Origin: Lachnospiraceae bacterium | Lineage (GTDB): Bacteria; Bacillota; Clostridia; Lachnospirales; Lachnospiraceae | Direction: 5' to 3' | Length of the DNA: 64,000 nucleotides | Assembly: GCA_017473905.1 (NCBI GenBank) | Contig: JAFUJA010000004.1 | Span: 29,355 to 93,354, forward strand | Shown here: piece by piece, positions 16,823 to 26,960 of the stretch | Position numbering within the stretch: position 1 is the stretch's first letter | Layout of the letters: each line of letters starts with the position of its first letter | Notes under the pieces: generated by a model | What the model was told of the DNA's origin: nothing | What the model saw: only the letters and a program-made list of their open reading frames with translations | Database searches by the model: none | Program-made: the position numbers and the translations under genes

Positions 16823-19800
16823 TTACCGAAAAGGCCACCAGTCCCAATCTCCTAAGGTTCTTGTTCCCACTTTGAATTTAATGGTTTTGGTTCCGCCGTA
16901 CTCATTGATTCCTTTTATGGTAACGGTAGCGGTGCCTTTTTTATCATTCTTCTGATAACTGCCCGGAACGATTTCGAAGTCCTCTTCAAAATCAAGATAT
17001 TCTTTATTCTTTCCGCTTCCGATGGTAACCTTACTTGTTCCGTCCGCATTGTAGAAGTCATCCCTCGTCAGGTATGCTTTCGATGTGGAAGAATAAGGCA
17101 CTTCGATGCCGGTTACTTTTACGGAACTGATACTCTTTGCAGTCAGACGATAGGTATAGCTTAAACCTTCATCCTCTTCCACCGCATAATTTCCCAGTCC
17201 TTTTACGGTAACGGTAATTTCTGCTCCAACGGTACCTACCACATCCTTGGCACCCAGAATCACATCTTCTCCGTCGGCACCGGTCATGGTATACACAGGA
17301 ACCGTATAATCTTTGCCCTGCTGTAATGCCTTGCCGTCTGCATCCTTGATAACGGGTTTGCTGATATAGCCGCCCGGCTTTGTACTTGCCGCTTTATCAT
17401 CTGCAGTCATGATAACGCCGACTTCGCTATCGCTTAATCCTCTTCCCGTAATCACGAATGTCTTAGTAAAACTGCCCGTAAAATTGCCTTTTCCTTTTAC
17501 GGTAATAAGAGGTGCCTTGTTTGCTTTGTATCCCGCTTCGCCTTCAACTAAGGTATACACATTTTTGTTGTTTTTATAAGCAAGGGTATAGTCTTTCCCT
17601 GCCTGTAATGTTACACCGTCAAATACAAGCTCTACTGCAGGCATTGCACCACCCTTTGTAAACTTCACGGAAAGTTCCCCGTTCTTCATGGCAAGAAGTC
17701 CGTTTACTTCCGTCAAAAGACTGTCCGCTTTCAGATTGCCTGCCGCATCGGTTTCTCCGCTCATGTTATAAGCAAGAATCTTGAAGGATTTGGTAACGCT
17801 GTCGGTATACGCACCGGTTCCCTTCACGGTTACCTTGGCCGTACCTGCGTTACTGTTTTTGCTATAGCTTACTTCATAATCCCGGTCCTTCACAAGAACT
17901 GTTCCGTCCGGCATTGTTACCTTAAGATTTAAGGTCTGCGCTTTTCCGTTATACGTTACGTTTTCAAGGCCTTCCACCTTCGCTTTCTTCAAGGAAGTTC
18001 CCACAATTTTAAAAGTAACTGTTTTACTTCCCGCAAGACCGCTTCCTTCCAAAGCTGTAAGAGTTACGCTGGCTGTACCAACTTTTTTGTTATTTTTATA
18101 AGTTGTCTCAAAGTGCTCGCCTTCAACCAGTGTGGTCTGGACCCCGTTTACCTTGGCTGTAACAACAAGCTCGGTCGCATCTAAAATAACCGGATTGCCG
18201 TCATTGTATTCCTGAGCCGGAATCGGCTTTACCTTGGCCGCTGTCATCTTACCGCCTTTTGCTGCGATAATCAGATTCACGGAACGGCTTCCCGTGTAGT
18301 TACCGGTTCCTTCTACGATAATTTCCCATGTTCCGGCATTTTTATATGCATTTTCATCCGCTAAATCAGGATAAGAATATACGAAATCTTTTAATTTGGC
18401 AGGCATACTTCCGTCTTCCGGCTTTGCAACGCCTGCAAGTTTCTTCTTGTTGTAGGTAATAACCGGTACTTTCTTCTGCACCTTGCCGTTATACTCCGTA
18501 AGAACATCATCTGCCAGAATGCTTGTATCCTCAGGATCCGAAATATCTTTCGGGGCAATTGTAAAATATGCGGTAATAACAGCACTGTAATTTCCTTTGC
18601 CCTTGATGATAATCTGAGGCGCTTTCTTGGCATCGAAGCCTTCCTCACCTTCCTCTAAGGTATAGGCATTCACGTTGTTTTTATAGGTTATGGTATAATC
18701 CTTACCCTTTTGGAGAACCACCTCCGTGCTACCGTCATATACATTGATTTCCGGTTTGATTGCACTGCCGGTATAGGTAACCTCTCCTACCTCATCCATG
18801 TGAATGATACCGGAATAGAGGATAGTAACTTCAATGGTTTTCGGCGCTGCAACTTCATAGTTTGATGAAGAAGCGGCGTCTACCGTAATGGTAGCTTTAC
18901 CGGTTCCGAGAATGGTTACAACACCTGCCTCGGATACTTTTAAAATGCTTGCTGCGTCTTTATCCGCAGTTCCGAAAAGATTCTTTCCGTTTCCTACGCT
19001 GTAACTCAAAGCACCTTCTCCCGTGAAGCTGATTCCTTCTAAAAGGAATTCCTCTTCTCCGAAGGTTTTACTGTAAGAATCCTTACCTTCTTCAATCAGG
19101 ATTTCAGCGGGAGCCTTATGAATGGTAACCTGTGCTGAGATACCGTCGGATACATCCTCAAGCTTATAATAATCTTTATTGCGGCCGGCAAGTTTAAGTC
19201 CCGCCGGATATACTTTATCATATGTATTTGCATCCGCACTGCTTACGGTTGCTACCAGCTGTGAAACATCAATTGAAACATCATCTGCTCCAACCACGCC
19301 GGAAATTTGGATGTTACTGATTGTTACCACATTGGATTTATCAAATATTTTATCTTCCGCAGTAATGGATTCAATTTTAATTTCTGCCTGTTCCGCATTG
19401 ACGGTAATCTCTTTCTCCGTCACACTGACCGCTTCGTAATTTTGCAGGGTATGTGCAGAGGGCGTAAATACTACCGTATATGCATTGCTTCCGTAAAGAA
19501 GCATTTCAGACTCATTTTCCCATGCAAAGGTTCCGTAAGTGGTTTCCATGCTTACGAAGGAAATGTCTTTTAACTGTTGTCCGTAAACACCTTCGTCCGC
19601 AACAGGCCAGATAAGTTCGGGAGCTGCTGCCTTCTCAATAACAAAAGTAACGCTCTTTTCTCCTTCGTAATTTCCTTTTCCGGTAATCACGATGCAGGCA
19701 GTTCCTGCATTGATATTTTCCTCATATGACAATGTATAATCCGTATCTTTTACAAGAGTAAGATTACCCATGGTTACAACGGGAAGGGGAGTTTTGGCAG

Positions 19801-22800
19801 TTCCGTCATATGTCACATTGGGAATTGCTGCCACATTTGCGTGTGTTGCAAGATTTCCTTTTATGGTGTAAGTAACCTGCAGGGACAATCCGCTTACTTC
19901 GATTCCGGCTGTATAAGTTCCCACATCTACGGGTTTGCCTTCCACAAGTCCTTCACCGGAATAGGTGATTTCAGGTGCGGATACATCTGTGATGTTTCCT
20001 GTTACGGTTGCTGCCTTGATACTTCCGTCATAGTAGAGATTATCCGGTGCCTCAAGTCCCCATGCACCTCTGCCGTTTTTGCAGATGCTGCAATCAAGTG
20101 AAATGGTTTCACCCTTTTTTGTATAAACATAATCGTGTTCTTCCTCGGAACCAACATTTTTATATTCTACGGGGCAGTCCACACAAACGGTGGTTGCCGC
20201 ATGACCGGACTCCGTAATCGTGTATGTTACCTGTTCATTGCTGTTGTGTAAATGTTCCACACCGTTTACCTGAATGGTACCGTTCTCGGTTACTGTATAT
20301 CCGTTTAAGACAAACTTAGCTCCGTCAATAAAGTCGTAGATTTCTCCTGTAGGGATGGTTCTTGCTGAAGAAAGAGTGATTGTACCGTAAATTCTGGTTT
20401 TTTTATCACTGCTTGTTGTAATATAACCATTGAAATCTTCCGAACCTCTGATATTTTCATCCCAGTTTGTCAACTGATAGGTACCGCTGCCCTTCACGGT
20501 AACAATACTACCGTCGGTCAAATCAAACGCTTTGTTTTTCATATTCAGGGTAAATCCGTTTAAATCGATAAAATATTCCCCTGATGTATCAAAGCTCATT
20601 ACGGAGGAAGAATCCGTTGTAACGTTCTGACAAAGAACAATGGTATCTCCCGGCTGTATCACATCCAACACACCACGGGTATATTCCGTCGTATTACCCG
20701 TTACGTTACTGAAGTAGAAACAAGGCAATTGTGTTTCAACTCCGGCTTCAGTATGGCTTACATACGCGACTGCGCCAATATTACAACCTTCTGTCCGGCA
20801 CAGATAATTGTTTTCAGGATCCAGTGTATGATATTCCCATACATTATCCAATGCACACGCACAATCAGTATCCGTACAGCTGAGTCTGTGAATGTACTTA
20901 AACTTTGCGACCGTACTGATTGCCAGTTCATGTTCGCTGTCAACAGATTCAAAATAACTTGCAAAGGTTGTATCGGTAATTTCCCCGATTGACGTTCCGA
21001 ATGTATTGCTTGAATTACGCAGGCGGCAATCTCCTTCAACTACGGGAGCCACGCTGACTCCTCGGGCCACAACCACATGCATGGAACCGCTTACTTTTAT
21101 TTCATTTGCAGTTACTTTATAATTTACTTTTAAACTGCCGGTACCGTTCACGGTAAGACTACCGTTGGAAACATTGATATTTCCTTTGAGGGTACTTGTA
21201 CCGCCGATTGTCAGATGACCGGTTCCGCCGATAACAAGGTCGCCGTTTTCAATTTCGATATTTCCTGTCAGGGTCACAGGATCCCCCAGGGCAATGTTAA
21301 TGCTTCTGTCGCAAACCACATTACCGGTCAGATTATCTGTCAAAGTCAATGTAGTGGTTTCGAAATCATAACTCCAACCCGTACCTGTACTGTCTTTGCT
21401 TGTATCCACCACTTCTCCCGCCACGGTAAGCTCCGGTGTGTTACTGGGAGGCTCATAACTTTCTGTTTCCAATATCGGTCCGTTTATAAAAGGAGCTACA
21501 CTTTCACTTACCTGATTAGAAACGGGGTGGGATGCAATAAAAGTTCTGCTTCCGATTACGGTGTCACTTCCGACAAGAAGATAGTTTTCATGTTCGGATC
21601 CGGAAACAACCGCATTACTTCCCGTAGTAGGATCATTCCATGTCACATCCACACCATACCATTTGTTATCATCCATCCGGACATAATTCCACATATGAGG
21701 GCCGCTTCCGGAATCGGTAATTGCGGTTCCGTCAACAAGTACACAGGGAATTCCGCTTGCATCACAAAGCACTTTTAACGCCTTGGCATATGCTTCGCAA
21801 ACCGGTCCGTTGGTACCGCTGGTACCCGTAAGGGCGGTAATACATTCATGGGCATCATTGCCCGCATTTACATAATCGGAATTGTAGCAGTTGTGTTTTG
21901 TAAGCCACTCATTAAAGTATTTCACTTTTTCATAACGGGTGCCTAATGACTCTGCGCCTGCCAGAATTGCCTTCTTTCCGCTTGTATTTCCCACAAGCGT
22001 ATTCTCAATGGCTTCGTCAAGAATGGTTAAGTTCCGATAGGAAGCTTCACGCATATCAAAGGTATTGCTTTTAAGAAGCAGGTAAAATTCCTGTGTATAT
22101 GCTACCGTACCTGCCGTATTGTAACCATAGGAGTAACTGCTCATATAGCTACAGGTACCCGACAACCAGAATACCTCCGGACAATCCCTGTCAAAAGCAA
22201 AGAAAACAGCCGGAATATACGGATAGGTTGCCTGCTTGTTTGCATCCAGTTCTTCCGCAATCGCATTATAAGCATCCTGGGCAGCAGTCTCTTTGTTATA
22301 GACAAATGTACCCGTTCCCTCAATGGTTCGAATACAATATACATAACTTTCATTGACACCGTCATTATCAAAATCTTCTCTGGTTATTTCCCCGGTGGAA
22401 TTTCCTTCCGGATCGTACAGTGCCACTTTACCGGGCTGAGAAAGACATGTTTCAGGATTACTGTTTGTCTTCAGCCACTCATAAAAATCCACGGCGTAAT
22501 CTGCACCATCCAAATCCAGACGGTCAATCCAGTTTGCGTAGTTTCCTTCTTTTAAAGCTACTTTGCCGTTCCCGTCGATAGAAAGAAAATCATCTCCGGA
22601 AGCAGAAATCCGAGCAACATCCGTCTGAATCTCTTCAAATGTTTTTTCCACAAAAAAAGTCTCTTCTTCAGATGCCTGTACATTTTCCGCATCCTCTGCA
22701 AGAGACTCTTCTTCATATTCATCCTCTGTCAACGCATACTCAGGCACAGAATCACCCTCTGTATCCGCTTCGGTGCAATCCGATACCGTTTCTTCCGTCG

Positions 22801-22921
22801 CAGGAAGAATTCCTTCCTCGGCATGGGAAACAAATCCGGTCAGATTTATGGTATTCATCACCATCGCAACCGCCAGAAAGACAACAAATATTCTCTTCAA
22901 TGTCTTAATCCCTTTTTTCAT
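16823..22921 (-). CDS. Giant secreted protein: transglutaminase-like domain plus Ig-like repeats
   Basis: 2032 residues from ATG 22921 (AAAGGAGCTGAGACA upstream), where a signal peptide starts (MKKGIKTLKRIFVVFLAVAM) with cleavage likely after VSHA. An acidic Glu-rich linker follows, then a transglutaminase-like domain: GPVCEAYAKA (Cys about 372), PHMWNYVR (His about 410), GVDVTWND (Asp about 425). Next come beta-helix-like repeats with runs of N, G and T (about 500-640), and then at least seven Ig-like repeats with the pattern DYT-x-x-YKNN and later VKGKGNYTG. It ends LGDWDWWPFR with no LPXTG or obvious S-layer anchor. It acts outside the cell; protease, cross-linking or amidase activity are all possible. 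A reader may compare the partial gene at the window end, which has a similar tail. Confidence 0.86.
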   Translation of the reverse strand: MKKGIKTLKRIFVVFLAVAMVMNTINLTGFVSHAEEGILPATEETVSDCTEADTEGDSVPEYALTEDEYEEESLAEDAENVQASEEETFFVEKTFEEIQTDVARISASGDDFLSIDGNGKVALKEGNYANWIDRLDLDGADYAVDFYEWLKTNSNPETCLSQPGKVALYDPEGNSTGEITREDFDNDGVNESYVYCIRTIEGTGTFVYNKETAAQDAYNAIAEELDANKQATYPYIPAVFFAFDRDCPEVFWLSGTCSYMSSYSYGYNTAGTVAYTQEFYLLLKSNTFDMREASYRNLTILDEAIENTLVGNTSGKKAILAGAESLGTRYEKVKYFNEWLTKHNCYNSDYVNAGNDAHECITALTGTSGTNGPVCEAYAKALKVLCDASGIPCVLVDGTAITDSGSGPHMWNYVRMDDNKWYGVDVTWNDPTTGSNAVVSGSEHENYLLVGSDTVIGSRTFIASHPVSNQVSESVAPFINGPILETESYEPPSNTPELTVAGEVVDTSKDSTGTGWSYDFETTTLTLTDNLTGNVVCDRSINIALGDPVTLTGNIEIENGDLVIGGTGHLTIGGTSTLKGNINVSNGSLTVNGTGSLKVNYKVTANEIKVSGSMHVVVARGVSVAPVVEGDCRLRNSSNTFGTSIGEITDTTFASYFESVDSEHELAISTVAKFKYIHRLSCTDTDCACALDNVWEYHTLDPENNYLCRTEGCNIGAVAYVSHTEAGVETQLPCFYFSNVTGNTTEYTRGVLDVIQPGDTIVLCQNVTTDSSSVMSFDTSGEYFIDLNGFTLNMKNKAFDLTDGSIVTVKGSGTYQLTNWDENIRGSEDFNGYITTSSDKKTRIYGTITLSSARTIPTGEIYDFIDGAKFVLNGYTVTENGTIQVNGVEHLHNSNEQVTYTITESGHAATTVCVDCPVEYKNVGSEEEHDYVYTKKGETISLDCSICKNGRGAWGLEAPDNLYYDGSIKAATVTGNITDVSAPEITYSGEGLVEGKPVDVGTYTAGIEVSGLSLQVTYTIKGNLATHANVAAIPNVTYDGTAKTPLPVVTMGNLTLVKDTDYTLSYEENINAGTACIVITGKGNYEGEKSVTFVIEKAAAPELIWPVADEGVYGQQLKDISFVSMETTYGTFAWENESEMLLYGSNAYTVVFTPSAHTLQNYEAVSVTEKEITVNAEQAEIKIESITAEDKIFDKSNVVTISNIQISGVVGADDVSIDVSQLVATVSSADANTYDKVYPAGLKLAGRNKDYYKLEDVSDGISAQVTIHKAPAEILIEEGKDSYSKTFGEEEFLLEGISFTGEGALSYSVGNGKNLFGTADKDAASILKVSEAGVVTILGTGKATITVDAASSSNYEVAAPKTIEVTILYSGIIHMDEVGEVTYTGSAIKPEINVYDGSTEVVLQKGKDYTITYKNNVNAYTLEEGEEGFDAKKAPQIIIKGKGNYSAVITAYFTIAPKDISDPEDTSILADDVLTEYNGKVQKKVPVITYNKKKLAGVAKPEDGSMPAKLKDFVYSYPDLADENAYKNAGTWEIIVEGTGNYTGSRSVNLIIAAKGGKMTAAKVKPIPAQEYNDGNPVILDATELVVTAKVNGVQTTLVEGEHFETTYKNNKKVGTASVTLTALEGSGLAGSKTVTFKIVGTSLKKAKVEGLENVTYNGKAQTLNLKVTMPDGTVLVKDRDYEVSYSKNSNAGTAKVTVKGTGAYTDSVTKSFKILAYNMSGETDAAGNLKADSLLTEVNGLLAMKNGELSVKFTKGGAMPAVELVFDGVTLQAGKDYTLAYKNNKNVYTLVEGEAGYKANKAPLITVKGKGNFTGSFTKTFVITGRGLSDSEVGVIMTADDKAASTKPGGYISKPVIKDADGKALQQGKDYTVPVYTMTGADGEDVILGAKDVVGTVGAEITVTVKGLGNYAVEEDEGLSYTYRLTAKSISSVKVTGIEVPYSSTSKAYLTRDDFYNADGTSKVTIGSGKNKEYLDFEEDFEIVPGSYQKNDKKGTATVTIKGINEYGGTKTIKFKVGTRTLGDWDWWPFR

Positions 22922-23332
22922 TGTCTCAGCTCCTTTATTTTTAGTACAAAACATATAAGAATTATACCAAAACAAAGTATTTTTTGTAAATATTGCACTG
23001 TTTTTTGGTCAATTTAGTCCTAATTATTCAATGACGCTTATACTTTTTTATAAAATATGGAATTATTGATATTAAAACATCTCCTCTGAAAGCAATTTCA
23101 CACTTTTTTCATCTCTTTAACACAAATTCTAAATAATCATGTATTACCATAACAACTGAACAAGGCAGAAAATATAACATTGTAACCATTTCAAAGCCCT
23201 TATTGTTATATATACGCCTAAATTCCCCTCCAAAAGAGCAGAGCTTACAACGCTTCCAAAATCCTGCGGAACTTGGAAAAATGTGGTGCTCCTGCTCTTT
23301 TATTTTTGACTTTGGTTTCCGATTAATCTTTT
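22922..23332. other. Intergenic region, 411 bases
   Basis: AT-rich leader of the surface-protein gene (22922 to about 23200), with no clear promoter call, then the inverted repeat at 23232-23301. I see no reading frame with a ribosome site. Confidence 0.6.
23232..23301. terminator. Long stem-loop after the PD-(D/E)XK-like gene (terminator or small structured RNA)
   Basis: AAAAGAGCAGAGC faces GCTCCTGCTCTTTT across a 43-base loop, and the loop itself has a CTTCCAA/TTGGAA pairing. On the plus strand TATTTTTG follows; on the minus strand TTTTGGAGG. It lies 30 bases beyond the stop of the minus-strand gene at 23333. A terminator is the simple reading; the structured loop leaves room for a small RNA. 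Confidence 0.45.
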
Positions 23333-24142
23333 TTATATTTCTCGGAATAATTCCTTCAAAAAGCTGTCCAGAATTCTGGTATTAAGCGGATTTTTAGAAG
23401 TCTCATATGTCATAAAAAGATTTTTACCGAGAAAGATTCCGTTTTTCTCATATGTACCTAGTTTATACATAACTGTTTCCGCATAATTGTCATTATCCAT
23501 CATACCAAAATGCTCCAGATATACTTCTTCCCTTTCAGGCATTTTAAGAATCGTAAAATCCGGATATACCTTTACATTCCCGGATAACACAAGAGGATAT
23601 TCATACCGGTAAGGAATCCCCAGAGAATATAACTTGTCCGCAATTATTTTTTCAGATTTCGACCGGACGCGCTCTCCTCTGTCTGTAAAAATTTCCGCAA
23701 CATCCTCATCAAACCTTTTGCCTGTGTACTCTGTTTCCTGCCATCTTTTTATAAACTCGTCATCAGGCAGGAGGGGATTACAAAGCAATTCTCTGCGACA
23801 AAGATGTATGCTGTCATAAATCTCTTTCAAGTCAGTTTTTTTATATGTGTCCAAAAATGTCTGAATAGCTGCTTTCCTTTTATGCGCATTCTTGATTACT
23901 TTAATATCATAATCCCGTTGAACAATTCTATAAACTAAAATTCTGTCGTTTTTGTTTAAATACCTGCCATTAGGATTTTGAGAATCTGTTTCCACATAAT
24001 AATACTCTGCCGCCTTCTTATGCTTCTTTTTCTTAATACTTATCCTTCCTTTCGGTGCAGTCTGCATACGAATTTGAGCCTGCATTATTATATTCTCTAA
24101 TTCGCAAATTTCCTGTCTTAACAAAGCTTCTATCGTTTTCAT
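23333..24142 (-). CDS. Uncharacterised protein with PD-(D/E)XK nuclease-like core
   Basis: 269 residues, ATG 24142 with AGAAAGGAAGATTAATT upstream. The first 60 residues are helical and basic (KGRISIKKKKHKK). The second half reads RSKSEKIIADKL, then YRYEYPL, then VYPDFTI and YLEHFG: a Glu, a PDF with Asp, and a final Glu in the spacing of the PD-(D/E)XK fold used by restriction and repair nucleases, although the last motif has E-x-H where E-x-K is usual. I do not know a function. It lies alone between the surface gene and a tandem repeat, which is a common accessory setting. Confidence 0.7.
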   Translation of the reverse strand: MKTIEALLRQEICELENIIMQAQIRMQTAPKGRISIKKKKHKKAAEYYYVETDSQNPNGRYLNKNDRILVYRIVQRDYDIKVIKNAHKRKAAIQTFLDTYKKTDLKEIYDSIHLCRRELLCNPLLPDDEFIKRWQETEYTGKRFDEDVAEIFTDRGERVRSKSEKIIADKLYSLGIPYRYEYPLVLSGNVKVYPDFTILKMPEREEVYLEHFGMMDNDNYAETVMYKLGTYEKNGIFLGKNLFMTYETSKNPLNTRILDSFLKELFREI

Positions 24143-24220
24143 AATTAATCTTCCTTTCTGTTAATACGGCGGACTCATTTTTATTGTTTTTTCTCATAGA
24201 GGACTCATTTGTCTTCTCCG

Positions 24221-24630
24221 TCCACCTTTTTGACTTCTGCCTGCCTTTTAGGGGGACTTCCCCGGTGTCGGCGTCCACCTTTTTGCCCCTCACTTCCTGT
24301 TTAGGTGGACTCTTCTCCTTCCCTCATCCACCTTTTTGACTTCTGCCTGCCTTTTAGGGGGAATTCCTCGGTGTCGGCATCCACCTTCTTGCCCCTCACT
24401 TCCTGTTTCGGGGGACTCCTCTCCTTCCCTCGTCCACCTTTTTGACTTCTGCCTGCCTTTTAGGGGGAATTGCCCGGTGCCGGCGTCCACCTTTTTGCCC
24501 CTCACTTCCTGTTTAGGTGGACTCTTCTCCTTCCCTCGTCCACCTTTTTGACTTCTGCCTGCCTTTTAGGGGGAATTGCCCGGTGTCGGCGTCCACCTTT
24601 TTGCCCCTCACTTCCTGTTTCGGTAGGTCC
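24221..24630. repeat. 106-bp tandem repeat, four units
   Basis: TCCACCTTTTTGACTTCTGC recurs at 24221, 24327, 24433 and 24539, exactly 106 bases apart. Each unit holds a second, 53-base-shifted TCCACCTTTTTGCCCCTCAC, so the unit is itself an old duplication. Units differ by few substitutions. In units 1 and 3 the end reads AGGTGGAC, which pairs with GTCCACCT to make a hairpin; in unit 2 it is GGGGGAC and in unit 4 GGTAGGTCC, so the hairpin alternates. Open frames through the array are a by-product of the repeat. It fills the 530 bases between comEC and the neighbouring gene. Confidence 0.9.
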
Positions 24631-24672
24631 GCTCGCAACCCGGACAACCACGAAAGCCCTATCGTGTTTCCC

Positions 24673-26943
24673 CTAAAGATTCCAGTATTCTTTTTCGCCC
24701 CAGATCCTGATGTGCTCTCCAACTTCCATTGTTATTGCACCACATTCCGGTGTCATCATAATTCTGCTTCCGGCACTTTCCAGACGTTGTATGGTTTCCT
24801 CATGAGGATGACCGTAGGAATTATTCTTTCCACAGGAAATTACGGCCACAACCGGTCTGAGCCGACGGATAAATTCTTCTCCGTTTGTATCAATGGAAGA
24901 ACCATGATGCCCCACCTTCAGCAAGGTAACATTCTTATACCCGGCATCCAGCACCGCCTGCTCTCCCTGTGTCCCTGCATCCCCCATAAAAATTCCGGTA
25001 AATCCATCAATTGTCAATGCAAACACAAGAGAGGCCGCATTCTCATTTTCATAAAAATCATCCTCCGGAGCCAAAACCGTCATTTCCCATTCATCCAACA
25101 ACAAAACCTCTCCTACATTTACCTCACACACTTCAATTCCCAAAGCATCCGCATGCATTCTTACTTCTGCAAACGCTTCATGCAATACCCGGGGAATGTA
25201 AAGTTTCTCCACCGTTACCTCATCTTCCAACTCCATAAAAGCACTTACATGGTCCGAATCCGGATGCGTCAGAAACCAGCCCTCCACCTTGGATATTCCT
25301 TGAGAATATAAGTAAGGAATCAACACATATTTTCCTGTATTTTTCTCCGAACTGCTTCCGACATCTACAAGATATGCCTTCCCCCGATCCGTCAGAATAC
25401 AGCAGCCGTCACCCTGCCCAACATCCAGAAAAGTTATCTGATTTTCATTGCGCTCCGGCCATACAAGAAAGACCAGCAGGGTCAGCAGAACCGCATAAAA
25501 AAATAACCCATATTTCACACATTCTTTATTGCGCTTTTTCTCAGAGTCCCGAAACGCTTCCCCCTTTTCCTCAATCAAATGCCGCTCCCCTTGTAATTTC
25601 TGCAAATATAATTGCTTCTTTTTACGCATACCCCAAATCACAAATCCAAGCATCCCACCATAAAAAATACCCAGCCGCAACGCCGACCTGTCCCCGGTCA
25701 CAATCATGCTAAAAGGCAACGTCTGCAAAAATGCACACGTTTTATCATAAAAAAACAGCACCAGTTTACAAAAATAACCGCATAAATCCGCTCCCGCCGG
25801 AAACACCGGATGTAAAACAGGAATCAGTAATCCGGCAGTAAAAAGATAAGGCATGCAGGGTAAAATCAAGAGATTTGCAAGAAAAGAATAAGTAGAAACA
25901 CTGTGATACGAACACATCAGAACCGGTAGGGTAAAAATTGTTACCGCCGCACTGACCCTCAAAGAATCCATCCGCCCCCCTGCCCTTGGATTCTTCCCCG
26001 GAAAAAGCGGCACAAGCAAAGCAATCGCAAGCACTGCGAGAAAGGATAACTGAAAACCACTGTCTGCAATTACATACGGGTTCATTATCACAAGTAAAAA
26101 TCCCGCCACGCCAATGGCTGTCAGCATATCATAGCTACGCACCCAAATCTTACTTCCGCTTAAAACAATAAACATGCAGATTGCCCGGAAGGCAGATACC
26201 GGCATCCCCACCATAATCCCGTAACAACTCAGTAATATGGCAGTGATAAATGCTGCCTTCTTTCCTGACATTCCGCCTTTCATCAATATGACAGAAAATA
26301 CACTTCCCAATAAAGTGATATGCATGCCGCTGATTGCAAGAATGTGATAAATACCCGCAGCCTGATACAGTTCTTTTTTCTCGGTCTGCAATTCCCCTTT
26401 TTCTCCTAAAATCATGGCAAGCATAACCGGATAATCTTCTTTATCAAGATGTTGCATCAGACTGTCAGAAATTTCGCTTCGTAGTTTACATAACATATCT
26501 CCAAAGATGTTGTATTCTTCGCCCTGCTCCATAACATCCCCTTCATAAAGCACATAAAAGTACCCCTTCGAAGCATAAAAACGACCGGAATCAAACCCGC
26601 CCGGATTGGATTGGGATTCCGTTTCATAAATTTTACCCCGCAGCAAAATAAGCTGTCCGACTTTCACATCGCACAACTCTTTCATATAACAAATCACACC
26701 TGTTTTATTTTTTTCTTGGAAAATTTCGGCCGAATCGCCTTTCTCCGGGAATACGGAGAGATAGAGAATTTGTTTTTGATTTGTTCGCTCCACAGAATCC
26801 ACCCGACCCTGCAAAACAACCGTACTGCCCGCTTCCACGGACAAGCCTTTCGGAATTCCGCTTTGCATCCGCAACCATAAAACGCAACACAAAACACCGA
26901 AAAGGCAGCCCCACAGAAGCGGTCTTTTACACCTTATTTTCAT
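24673..26943 (-). CDS. comEC: DNA internalization competence protein ComEC/Rec2
   Basis: 756 residues, ATG 26943 with GTGGAGTATCA upstream. N-terminal membrane helices and an OB-like DUF4131 region (to about 170), the ComEC/Rec2 membrane core with GIYHILAISGMHITLLGSV (about 190-440), a cytoplasmic basic linker (GMRKKKQLYLQK), another helix, and a C-terminal metallo-beta-lactamase domain with DVGQGDGCCI, THPDSDHVSA and KVGHHGSSIDTN. It forms the channel for single-stranded DNA and may degrade the other strand. comEA lies 3.1 kb upstream in the same direction, separated by a two-component system and a lipoprotein. Confidence 0.94.
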   Translation of the reverse strand: MKIRCKRPLLWGCLFGVLCCVLWLRMQSGIPKGLSVEAGSTVVLQGRVDSVERTNQKQILYLSVFPEKGDSAEIFQEKNKTGVICYMKELCDVKVGQLILLRGKIYETESQSNPGGFDSGRFYASKGYFYVLYEGDVMEQGEEYNIFGDMLCKLRSEISDSLMQHLDKEDYPVMLAMILGEKGELQTEKKELYQAAGIYHILAISGMHITLLGSVFSVILMKGGMSGKKAAFITAILLSCYGIMVGMPVSAFRAICMFIVLSGSKIWVRSYDMLTAIGVAGFLLVIMNPYVIADSGFQLSFLAVLAIALLVPLFPGKNPRAGGRMDSLRVSAAVTIFTLPVLMCSYHSVSTYSFLANLLILPCMPYLFTAGLLIPVLHPVFPAGADLCGYFCKLVLFFYDKTCAFLQTLPFSMIVTGDRSALRLGIFYGGMLGFVIWGMRKKKQLYLQKLQGERHLIEEKGEAFRDSEKKRNKECVKYGLFFYAVLLTLLVFLVWPERNENQITFLDVGQGDGCCILTDRGKAYLVDVGSSSEKNTGKYVLIPYLYSQGISKVEGWFLTHPDSDHVSAFMELEDEVTVEKLYIPRVLHEAFAEVRMHADALGIEVCEVNVGEVLLLDEWEMTVLAPEDDFYENENAASLVFALTIDGFTGIFMGDAGTQGEQAVLDAGYKNVTLLKVGHHGSSIDTNGEEFIRRLRPVVAVISCGKNNSYGHPHEETIQRLESAGSRIMMTPECGAITMEVGEHIRIWGEKEYWNL

Positions 26944-26960
26944 TGATACTCCACTAAAAC

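Noticed and set aside
21215-21778. 187-codon plus-strand frame opposite the giant surface protein
   Set aside because: Shadow of a repeat-rich, low-bias gene; no signal or known domain.
24033-24722. Several reading frames of 60-90 codons on both strands with RGKKVDADTG-like repeats
   Set aside because: They come from the 106-bp tandem repeat, differ in frame from unit to unit and lack ribosome sites.
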